A stretch of 12,688 nt of DNA. Source: Schleiferiaceae bacterium. GTDB lineage: Bacteria > Bacteroidota > Bacteroidia > Flavobacteriales > Schleiferiaceae. The translations under genes and the position numbers were made by a program. The stretch lies in the NCBI GenBank assembly GCA_030829675.1, contig JAURAE010000034.1, positions 1-12,688 of the forward strand. The letters are read 5' to 3'. Below are positions 6,765 through 12,688 of the stretch, piece by piece. Position 1 is the stretch's first letter; each line of letters begins with the position of its first letter. The notes beneath the pieces are model-generated. The model was not told where the DNA came from and made no database searches. It worked only from the letters and a program-made list of their open reading frames with translations.

Positions 6765-8015
6765 TTACTCGGCTTTCTTGAAGAGGACGGATGCGTTGTG
6801 ACCTCCGAAACCGAAGGTGTTGCTCAACGCAGCACGAACCTCTCTCTCCTGAGCCGAGTGGAAAGTAAAGTTCAATTTAGGATCAAGGTTTTCATCGTCC
6901 GTGAAGTGATTGATCGTCGGAGGAATAGTGTTGGTGTAGATGGCCATAATAGAGGCCATCGCTTCCACAGCGCCCGCCGCACCTAGTAGGTGTCCGGTCA
7001 TACTCTTGGTTGATGAAATGTTCAAGTTGTAAGCGTGCTCACCAAAGACCTGTTGAATGGCTTTGGTTTCAGCGATATCTCCTAATGGGGTAGAAGTACC
7101 GTGTACGTTTACGTAATCCACATCTTCAGGTTTCATGCCAGCGTCTTCAATAGCATTTGCCATTACGTTACGGGCACCCAAACCTTCTGGGTGTGGTGCA
7201 GTCAAGTGGTGAGCATCAGCGCTGAGGCCGCCACCAACCATCTCTGCATAGATTTTTGCACCACGTGCTTTAGCGTGCTCGTACTCTTCAAGGATTATAC
7301 CGGCACCACCTTCACCCATTACGAATCCATCACGTTCCGCGTCGAAGGGACGAGAAGCGGTCATAGGATCGTCATTGCGTGTAGAAAGGGCATTCATCGC
7401 GTTGAAACCACCCATTCCCACAGGGTTGATAGCAGCTTCCGAACCACCTGTAACGATCACATCGGCTTTGCCAAGGCGAATAAGGTTGAACGCATCGATG
7501 AGGGCATTTGTTGAGGAGGCACACGCACTTACCGTGGTGTAATTAGGGCCTCGCAAACCATGCAGCATTGAAATGCGGCCTGGAGTGATGTCCGAAATCA
7601 TCATTGGAATTAGGAACGGGTTGAAGCGAGGGTTAAGGTCGTTATCCACGAATCCTTTCACCTGCTCAAAGAAGGTATCAATACCTCCAATACCAGATCC
7701 CCAAATGACACCTATTCGGTCGAGGTCTTCTTTGTCAAAATCCAACCCGGAATCGGCAATGGCCTCATTGGCCACTACCACTCCGAATTGTGTAAATCGA
7801 TCCATACGACGCGCTTCCTTGCGGTCGAGCAAGTCGTTGGGTTGAAAGTCTTTTACCTCACACGCGAAGTGTGTTTTAAATAGTGAAGCATCGAAACGAG
7901 TGATAGGACCGGCACCCGAGGTGCCCGCTATCAAATTATTCCAAGTTTCTTCGGCTGTGTTGCCCACCGGAGTGAGCGCACCTAGCCCTGTAACTACGAC
8001 GCGTTTAAGGCTCAT
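6765..8015 (-). CDS. fabF: Beta-ketoacyl-ACP synthase II
   Basis: Condensing enzyme of type II fatty acid synthesis; elongates acyl-ACP with malonyl-ACP. 416 residues, typical for KAS II. The thiolase-fold catalytic triad is complete: Cys165 in SACASSTNALIDAF, His305 in VNVHGTSTPLGD and His342 in GHLLGAAGAVEAM, with Lys337 in SSTKSMTG. The start MSLKRVVVTGLGALTPVG and the C-terminal NTFGFGGHNASVLF are diagnostic. The FabF assignment over FabB rests on length, the typical FabF N-terminus and its position just after acpP. It lies 15 bp downstream of acpP and directly abuts rnc, so it is transcribed with them. Confidence 0.97.
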   Translation of the reverse strand: MSLKRVVVTGLGALTPVGNTAEETWNNLIAGTSGAGPITRFDASLFKTHFACEVKDFQPNDLLDRKEARRMDRFTQFGVVVANEAIADSGLDFDKEDLDRIGVIWGSGIGGIDTFFEQVKGFVDNDLNPRFNPFLIPMMISDITPGRISMLHGLRGPNYTTVSACASSTNALIDAFNLIRLGKADVIVTGGSEAAINPVGMGGFNAMNALSTRNDDPMTASRPFDAERDGFVMGEGGAGIILEEYEHAKARGAKIYAEMVGGGLSADAHHLTAPHPEGLGARNVMANAIEDAGMKPEDVDYVNVHGTSTPLGDIAETKAIQQVFGEHAYNLNISSTKSMTGHLLGAAGAVEAMASIMAIYTNTIPPTINHFTDDENLDPKLNFTFHSAQEREVRAALSNTFGFGGHNASVLFKKAE

Positions 8016-8030
8016 AAACGTAGACTTTAC

Positions 8031-8267
8031 TTATGCGAGAGCTTCTTCGATGTACGAAATAGCTTGACCAACAGTTCCAATGTTCTCTGCTTGATCGTCT
8101 GGGATCTGGATATCGAATTCTTTTTCGAATTCCATGATCAACTCAACGGTATCCAAAGAATCGGCACCAAGGTCGTTAGTGAAGCTTGCTTCTGCGTTTA
8201 CTTCGTTTTCGTCAACACCTAGTTTGTCAACGATGATCGCGGTTACTTTAGCTGAAATATCAGACAT
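8031..8267 (-). CDS. acpP: Acyl carrier protein
   Basis: 78-residue acidic four-helix carrier that holds growing acyl chains on a 4'-phosphopantetheine arm. The attachment site is Ser37 in DLGADSLDTVELIMEFE, an unmodified ACP signature. The N-terminal helix (ISAKVTAIIVDKLGV) and the final helix (VGQAISYIEEAL) are normal. It is the first gene of the operon, as expected for the most abundant product. On the minus strand the 5' region contains TTTCTTTG (8294-8301), one mismatch from TAnnTTTG, as a possible -7 element about 26 bp before the start. No convincing -33 partner is visible. Confidence 0.97.
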   Translation of the reverse strand: MSDISAKVTAIIVDKLGVDENEVNAEASFTNDLGADSLDTVELIMEFEKEFDIQIPDDQAENIGTVGQAISYIEEALA

Positions 8268-8370
8268 GATTAAAAAGGTTTAAATAATCGGCACAAAGAA
8301 AATAAAAACTTCCCATATCCTAACCCCCAAGAATTAGGTGGTAAATTTGCTCTTTCAAGGTACAAAAAAG
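8268..8370. promoter_or_regulatory. Divergent promoter region between acpP and purN
   Basis: 103-bp AT-rich gap that must hold the promoter of the five-gene acpP operon on the minus strand and of purN-rnhA on the plus strand. It contains a -7 match for purN (8342-8349) and a near match for acpP (8294-8301). A weak inverted repeat, CCTAA at 8319-8323 and TTAGG at 8334-8338, sits between them; its arms are only 5 bp, so I attach no function to it. Confidence 0.6.
8342..8349 (+). promoter_or_regulatory. Putative Bacteroidota -7 promoter element for purN-rnhA
   Basis: TAAATTTG is an exact match to TAnnTTTG, 21 bp upstream of the purN ATG at 8371. It supports the ATG at 8371 over the upstream in-frame GTG at 8338, because a transcript starting just after this element would not contain that GTG. 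No clear -33 TTTG lies at the expected spacing. Confidence 0.5.
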
Positions 8371-8943
8371 ATGCTTAGAATCGCCATATTAGCCTCAGGT
8401 TCAGGAAGTAATGCCCAAGCATTGGTCGAGCACTTTACCCAAAGTCCATGGGGTCGTGTAGAAATAATAGTTACCAACAACCCGCTTGCGGGCGTCATAG
8501 AACGTGCTGAAAGACTTGGGGTTAGGTGTAAAAGCTTTGACCCAAAGACCGAGAGTGATGAAATTTTATTGCTTTTAGAATCGAGCGCGGACATTATCTT
8601 ATTGGCGGGTTATTTGAGAATGATTCCAGCGAATTGGACCCGTGCTTTTCAAGGGCGCATGTTCAATATCCATCCTGCACTGCTGCCAAAGTTTGGCGGT
8701 AAAGGCATGTACGGCAAATATGTACACGAGGCGGTGAGTGCGGCGGGAGAATCGGTCACAGGCATTACCATTCACATGGTCAATGAGCATTATGACGAAG
8801 GTGCCATCGTCGCGCAATACCAGGTGGAAATCACCCCCGGCGAGGCGGCCCAGAGCATTGAGGAGAAGGTCCGCGAGCTGGAGCTGGAGTATTTTGGCCC
8901 GACCGTAGAATCTTGGATAGCACAATTGAGCGAACAACAATGA
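8371..8943 (+). CDS. purN: Phosphoribosylglycinamide formyltransferase
   Basis: Third step of de novo purine synthesis: transfers a formyl group from 10-formyl-tetrahydrofolate to GAR in the cytosol. 190 residues from the ATG at 8371; the protein starts MLRIAILASGSGSNAQAL, with the phosphate-binding GSGSN loop at residues 10-14. Catalytic residues are all present: Asn99 and His101 in FNIHPALLPKFGGKG and Asp142 in NEHYDEGAIVAQ, equivalent to Asn106, His108 and Asp144 of the E. coli enzyme. The stop overlaps the rnhA start in ATGA, giving translational coupling. Local GC rises along the gene, from about 35% near 8521-8580 to about 67% at 8821-8880. No other sign of transfer is seen. Confidence 0.96.
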   Translation: MLRIAILASGSGSNAQALVEHFTQSPWGRVEIIVTNNPLAGVIERAERLGVRCKSFDPKTESDEILLLLESSADIILLAGYLRMIPANWTRAFQGRMFNIHPALLPKFGGKGMYGKYVHEAVSAAGESVTGITIHMVNEHYDEGAIVAQYQVEITPGEAAQSIEEKVRELELEYFGPTVESWIAQLSEQQ

Positions 8944-9392
8944 AGGTGATCATATATACAGACGGCGCGGCAAGCGGCAATCCCGGACCAGGTGGTTATG
9001 GCGTGGTCATGGAGAGCAGCGCGGGTCACCGGAAAGAGTTGAGCGGGGGTTTTGCTCGAACGACCAATAACCGGATGGAATTGTTGGCAGTGATTAAGGG
9101 CTTACAGGCACTGAAATCAACCGAGCACCAAGTTCAAGTGGTCAGCGACAGCAAGTATGTGGTGGATGCGATCAATAAGGGCTGGTTGCGAAATTGGGTT
9201 CAGAAAGGATTTAAAGACAAGAAAAACCCGGATTTGTGGCGCAAACTGTTGCCGCTATTGGACCGCTACCGCCCGACCTTTACTTGGGTCAAGGGACACA
9301 ATAACCACCCGCAGAACGAGCGTTGCGATGCCTTGGCTGTGGCCGCGAGCAAGGGCCCGAACCTGCCGCCGGATTCCGGCTATTCAGATTAA
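8940..9392 (+). CDS. rnhA: Ribonuclease HI
   Basis: Degrades RNA in RNA-DNA hybrids (primers, R-loops). 150 residues from ATG 8940, chosen because it gives the ATGA overlap with purN and the standard N-terminus MKVIIYTDGAASGNPGPGG. The complete catalytic set is visible: Asp8, Glu47 in TTNNRMELLAVIKGL, Asp70 in VVSDSKYVVDAI, His120 in WVKGHNNHPQNE and Asp130 in RCDALAVAA. The basic handle region WLRNWVQKGFKDKKNP (about 82-97) marks it as an E. coli-type RNase HI. The stop overlaps the convergent M23 gene through TTAA, which encodes TAA on both strands. Confidence 0.96.
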   Translation: MKVIIYTDGAASGNPGPGGYGVVMESSAGHRKELSGGFARTTNNRMELLAVIKGLQALKSTEHQVQVVSDSKYVVDAINKGWLRNWVQKGFKDKKNPDLWRKLLPLLDRYRPTFTWVKGHNNHPQNERCDALAVAASKGPNLPPDSGYSD

Positions 9393-10246
9393 AGTTTGAT
9401 GTATTCTTCTGGGTTGATGGCGTAGCCGTCGTACCAAAGCTCGAAGTGAAGGTGAGGGCCCGTAGAGTTCTCTCCGCTGTTTCCAATGATGGCAATGGCC
9501 TCTCCGCTGCGCACGTAATCGCCAACAGATTTTAGCAATGCGCTGTTGTGTTTGTAGGCGCTGAGCAAGTTGCGTTCGTGTTGAACAATGATGACGTGGC
9601 CGGTTTCGCTGGACCAATCGGAATAGACGACCGTACCCTCGTAGCAAGATTTCACTGGCGTGTTTTTAGGCGCGGCGATATCCACGGCATAATGGCCTTT
9701 GCCGGATTCAAAGCTTGAGGTGACCAGCCCGTCTACGGGTGCCATCAACTGCGGGATGTCCAATTCCGGCGCGTTTTGATCCAACGTGAATTCATTTTCT
9801 TCTTCTACCCATTGGCGGAAGGCGCTGTCCTGCGCGCTTGGGCTAGATAAGACGACGGCGTCGAGTGAATCTTCCCCTTCTTGAAGATCGATGAGGACGG
9901 AATCAATGACTTCGCCGTTCAAAATGCGCTGGATCCCGTTGATATATTGTTTGTTCAACCGAACCAAGGTCTCCAAACTATCGGCTTTGAGGGCCAAGTT
10001 GATGGATTCACGGCGCAGTTTAGAAGAGGCATATCCAGGAATCATCTCCTTTAGCGGCGTGTAGGCAATGACCAGGGTGGTGATGGCAATGGTGAACAAA
10101 ATTGCAAAGACGCTGCCTGTGAAGATGTTGAGCGGGCTCAATTTCACCGTCAACACCTCCTCGAAAGTGTCGTCGTTCAAAATGACGAAGCGGAATTTGT
10201 TCCGCCAACGTTGAACGCGTTTCTGATTTTTAGATCTTTTTGCCAT
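9389..10246 (-). CDS. Membrane-anchored M23 family (LytM-type) peptidoglycan endopeptidase
   Basis: 285-residue predicted cell-wall hydrolase that cuts peptide cross-links of peptidoglycan from the periplasmic side. A basic cytosolic N-terminus (AKRSKNQKRVQRWRNKFRF) precedes one membrane segment (about residues 39-63). A helical, partly acidic linker follows (about 75-165), then the LytM domain from about 168. The zinc and catalytic residues are intact: His185 and Asp189 in GHYAVDIAAP, His233 in YKHNSAL, and His265 and His267 in GPHLHFELW. An active enzyme is therefore expected rather than a LytM regulator lacking its ligands. I chose ATG 10246 because MAKRSKNQKR fits homologues better than an extension to 10273. 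It is divergent from the PorW/SprE-type gene with a 75-bp gap, and convergent with rnhA by a 4-nt overlap. Confidence 0.92.
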   Translation of the reverse strand: MAKRSKNQKRVQRWRNKFRFVILNDDTFEEVLTVKLSPLNIFTGSVFAILFTIAITTLVIAYTPLKEMIPGYASSKLRRESINLALKADSLETLVRLNKQYINGIQRILNGEVIDSVLIDLQEGEDSLDAVVLSSPSAQDSAFRQWVEEENEFTLDQNAPELDIPQLMAPVDGLVTSSFESGKGHYAVDIAAPKNTPVKSCYEGTVVYSDWSSETGHVIIVQHERNLLSAYKHNSALLKSVGDYVRSGEAIAIIGNSGENSTGPHLHFELWYDGYAINPEEYIKL

Positions 10247-10443
10247 GTTGGTCACAAATATCGGGCGTAGCATTTCTCCCGCGGCGTGAAATAAAATAAT
10301 TTTAACGCGTTATTACACCTGATGGGTTTTCGAAAATACATATCCCTACTCCTTGCCGCCATGGTTTTGTCGAACTGTTCGACAACCAAGGACCGTTGGA
10401 TCAACCGCCAGTATCACGAAACGACCGCGCATTACAACGCGTT
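10214..10443. repeat. Three AACGCGTT octamers around the M23-porW/sprE divergent region
   Basis: The palindromic octamer AACGCGTT occurs at 10214-10221 (inside the M23 gene), 10304-10311 (intergenic, extended to the 10-bp palindrome TAACGCGTTA at 10303-10312) and 10436-10443 (inside the PorW/SprE-type gene). I did not find it elsewhere in the window by eye. Spacings are 90 and 132 bp. Whether it is a protein-binding site is unknown. Confidence 0.35.
10297..10304 (+). promoter_or_regulatory. Possible -7 promoter element of the PorW/SprE-type gene
   Basis: TAATTTTA matches TAnnTTTG at five of the six fixed positions. TTTC at 10273-10276 lies 20 bp upstream, near the spacing expected for a -33 TTTG. 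The start codon follows 17 bp later. On the opposite strand GATATTTG (10255-10262) is a similar near match that could serve the M23 gene but leaves almost no leader. Both are weak. Confidence 0.3.
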
Positions 10444-12688
10444 CTTTAATGGGGAAGAGGCGCTGAAGGAGGCCGTGGGCGCCTTCGAAAAATCCGAGGA
10501 GTATGATTTCGAGGCCCTGTTGCCGATCTATTATTGGCCGGACGAAAAGCAGGCCCCTCAAATGTTCGCCAAGATGGACCGCGCCTTAGAAAAGAGCGCC
10601 AAAGTCATCAAAAACCACAGCATGGTGTTCCGTGGCGAACAGAAAAACGACTATGTATTCAAGGCGTATTTGCTGATTGCACGGGCGAGGTTCTATAAAA
10701 ACGAGTGGATTCAGTGTATCGAGGCGACGTCTTATATGGAGGACCAGTTTCGTGGTATTGAAAAAGCGGAGGATGAGGTTTTTTGGGCCCAATTATTGGC
10801 TGCGCAAACCCACATCCGTATGGACAATGCTTTCCAGGCCGAGCAGATCTTAGACGAGATTTATACCAAGGAACTGCCCAAGGCAATGCTCTTTGAGGCA
10901 CAGAAAACCATGGCGGCGCTGCACATCCAAAAGAAGTCTTGGGAGCAGGCGCAGCAATGGGTGGAGAGTGCGGCGGAATTGGCCCCAAATAAGGCGCAGA
11001 AAGTTCGACTTACTTATTTAAATGCACAGCTCTATGCCCTTATGAAAAAGGGATATGAGAGTGCGCGATCTTATGAGGCGGTTATAAAACTACACCCAGA
11101 TGATTATGATATAACGTTCTCGGCGCAAATCAAACGTGCGGAGAATTTCGACGTGTACATGGAGGACATTGCGGTCATTGAGAAGGATTTGGAGAAAATG
11201 CTTCGCGACGACAAGAACATCACCTACCGCGATCAGATTTACTACGTGTGGGCGCTAAAGAGATTGGATTTGGAGCATTTCCCGGAGGCTGAGAAGTTGC
11301 TGGTTCAGAGCATTCAGAGTTCGGTGGACAACCCGAAGCAGAAGGGAAAGAGCTATTTGACGCTTGCGGGTGTGGCTTTTGATTTCCGTGATTTTGTGCC
11401 GGCGCAGGCGTATTACGATAGCGCTTTGGCGGTGTTGCCTGCTGGATACAGCGGGCTGGATACGCTGCAACACAGGAAGAGCGTCTTGGATGAATTGGTT
11501 TTGGCGATCAATACCATCGCCCTTGAGGACAGCTTGCAGGCGATGTATGGAATGAGCGAAACAGCGTTGCGCGAGAAGTTTGGCCAATTCATTGAGCAGA
11601 AACAAAAGCGCGAGGAAGAAGCCCGACGCCGGGCCGAGCTGGCAGAAATGCGCGCCGAGCAAAATGCGTTGCTGGCAAATGCAGGGCCTCAGGCCATTGG
11701 CGGTGGCGAGTGGTATTTCTTCAACGCCCAGGTGCGCACGAGCGGGCTTGCGTCGTTTAAACGTACTTGGGGCGAGCGTCCGTTGGAAGACCATTGGCGC
11801 ACCAAAGACAAGCCGACTCAAGGCTTTGGCGGGGGAGTAGATCTTGCCAACGCGGATGATGGGGCGGACAGTGCGGAAGTGGCGCTGCCTTCGAACGATA
11901 ATTCTGTGGAATATTACTTATCTCGCGTGCTTCGATCTCAGGAAGACTATAACCAAAGCTTGATTAGAGAAGCCACGGCGAAGGCGGAACTAGGGTTCAT
12001 TTACAAAGACGGTTTGCGCGATTTGGTTGCGGCAGATTTGGCTTGGTTGGATTATTTGAAGGAGTTTGAGAGCTATGCCCAATTAACCCCCAAGGTGCTT
12101 TACGGGCTGTATTTGTTGCGCGGGGAACAATTGGACACAGATTACCAAGAGAAAACCAAGGAAAAGCTTCTTACAGAGTACCCGAATAGCCCATATGCGG
12201 CCCTGCTTCGTGGAGAACTGAAAGGACCTGACGTGCCGCGAGAAGAACAGGATGCTTATGATGGAGCTTTTGCCGCTTTTGAGTTGGGGAACTTGAAAAC
12301 GGCCCAAAAGAAATTGGACCAATTCATTGATCAGTACCCTGAAACATCGCTGCGCGCGAAAGCCCAGATGTTGCAAGCCTTCATCTATGGCGCGGACGAA
12401 AAAGAAGATGCGGTCATTGCTTCGTTAAAAGGCGTCGTGAAGGACTATGCCGATTCGGAAGAAGCTACCGTAGCTGCTCAAATCTTAGCGCTATTGATGG
12501 ACGAGAACGAAGGAGGCAAAGAAGATTTCGAGGGCTCTGGAGATCAAAAGGTTCAGAAAATTGATTTCCCAGAACAACCCAATGCGCCACACAAATTTGT
12601 CCTTGCCATTCCGGCTGAAAACTCGAACATCAACGACCTTCGAAACGCTTTGGCAGACTTCAATAAAGAGCACTTTAAGTTCGACAAC
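10322..12688 (+). CDS. Type IX secretion system / gliding motility lipoprotein of the PorW/SprE family (3' partial)
   Basis: The frame is open for 789 codons to the window end, so the C-terminus is missing. The signal peptide MGFRKYISLLLAAMVLSNC gives a lipidated Cys19. The mature N-terminus (CSTTKDRW, then HETTAHYNAFFNGEEAL) matches the conserved start of PorW/SprE proteins. Helical TPR-like repeats fill about 100-400, a charged coiled coil (EQKQKREEEARRRAELAEM) lies near 424-445, and then the family-specific stretch WYFFNAQVRTSG (from 464) and WGERPLEDHWR (from 483). More helical repeats follow from about 550. In this family SprE (Flavobacterium johnsoniae) and PorW (Porphyromonas gingivalis) are needed for type IX secretion, and SprE for gliding; the protein acts at the periplasmic side of the envelope. 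The residues after Cys19 lack an acidic surface-export run, consistent with a periplasmic location. No other T9SS gene is in the window. Confidence 0.9.
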   Translation, partial: MGFRKYISLLLAAMVLSNCSTTKDRWINRQYHETTAHYNAFFNGEEALKEAVGAFEKSEEYDFEALLPIYYWPDEKQAPQMFAKMDRALEKSAKVIKNHSMVFRGEQKNDYVFKAYLLIARARFYKNEWIQCIEATSYMEDQFRGIEKAEDEVFWAQLLAAQTHIRMDNAFQAEQILDEIYTKELPKAMLFEAQKTMAALHIQKKSWEQAQQWVESAAELAPNKAQKVRLTYLNAQLYALMKKGYESARSYEAVIKLHPDDYDITFSAQIKRAENFDVYMEDIAVIEKDLEKMLRDDKNITYRDQIYYVWALKRLDLEHFPEAEKLLVQSIQSSVDNPKQKGKSYLTLAGVAFDFRDFVPAQAYYDSALAVLPAGYSGLDTLQHRKSVLDELVLAINTIALEDSLQAMYGMSETALREKFGQFIEQKQKREEEARRRAELAEMRAEQNALLANAGPQAIGGGEWYFFNAQVRTSGLASFKRTWGERPLEDHWRTKDKPTQGFGGGVDLANADDGADSAEVALPSNDNSVEYYLSRVLRSQEDYNQSLIREATAKAELGFIYKDGLRDLVAADLAWLDYLKEFESYAQLTPKVLYGLYLLRGEQLDTDYQEKTKEKLLTEYPNSPYAALLRGELKGPDVPREEQDAYDGAFAAFELGNLKTAQKKLDQFIDQYPETSLRAKAQMLQAFIYGADEKEDAVIASLKGVVKDYADSEEATVAAQILALLMDENEGGKEDFEGSGDQKVQKIDFPEQPNAPHKFVLAIPAENSNINDLRNALADFNKEHFKFDN

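Noticed and set aside
8521..9060. GC rise across purN and rnhA (about 35% to over 60% in single 60-bp lines) as a sign of horizontal transfer
   Set aside because: The change is gradual and local, both genes are core housekeeping genes with intact motifs, and there are no mobile-element remnants. Short windows fluctuate this much.
9368..9380. Inverted repeat GCCGGATTCCGGC near the end of rnhA as a terminator
   Set aside because: It gives only a 5-bp stem with a 3-nt loop, lies inside coding sequence, and has no T run on either side.
11255..11821. Long open frame on the minus strand inside the PorW/SprE-type gene
   Set aside because: It is a shadow of a GC-rich, alanine-rich coding region; the plus-strand frame is open throughout and carries clear family motifs.

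Overview
The window reads as a chromosomal, mostly housekeeping segment of a Bacteroidota genome, most likely a member of the Flavobacteriales outside the low-GC Flavobacteriaceae; GC is roughly 45-50% by eye. Four things point there: a PorW/SprE-type lipoprotein of the type IX secretion (gliding) machinery, an IPExxxVDY-type protein between rnc and pyk (to my knowledge a Bacteroidota family and gene order), small lipoproteins with Cys-containing signal peptides, and TAnnTTTG-type promoter elements with no Shine-Dalgarno sequences standing out. The genus cannot be told from the sequence alone.

Layout. 1-1212: pgk (+). 1209-2042: a CvpA-type membrane protein (-) and an uncharacterised 116-residue protein (+), divergent with only 12 bp between their start codons. 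2046-2761: two translationally coupled, paralogous small lipoproteins (-). 2823-3839: pheS (+). 3834-4079: a pterin-4a-carbinolamine dehydratase (-). 4091-8267: a five-gene minus-strand operon, transcribed acpP, fabF, rnc, IPExxxVDY-type gene, pyk, closed by a strong intrinsic terminator. 8371-9392: purN-rnhA (+), coupled by ATGA. 9389-10246: a membrane-anchored M23 peptidase (-). 10322-12688: a PorW/SprE-type lipoprotein (+) that runs off the end of the window.

The genes cover glycolysis (pgk, pyk), fatty acid synthesis (acpP, fabF), RNA processing and RNA-DNA hybrid removal (rnc, rnhA), purine synthesis (purN), tRNA charging (pheS), pterin recycling and the cell envelope (M23, PorW/SprE, lipoproteins). 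Packing is tight. Three of four convergent gene pairs overlap by 4-6 nt at their stop codons and the fourth is 3 bp apart. The longest gene-free stretches are about 60-105 bp (2762-2822, 4080-4146, 8268-8370, 10247-10321), so no stretch of 300 bp lacks a gene. I see no tRNA, rRNA, CRISPR array, insertion sequence, prophage or defence genes.

I did not find a convincing new multi-gene system. The items most worth checking are the uncharacterised divergent partner of cvpA with a palindrome just upstream, the paralogous lipoprotein pair with two conserved cysteines, the dehydratase gene starting just beyond the pyk terminator, and an AACGCGTT octamer repeated three times around the M23-porW/sprE divergent promoter region.
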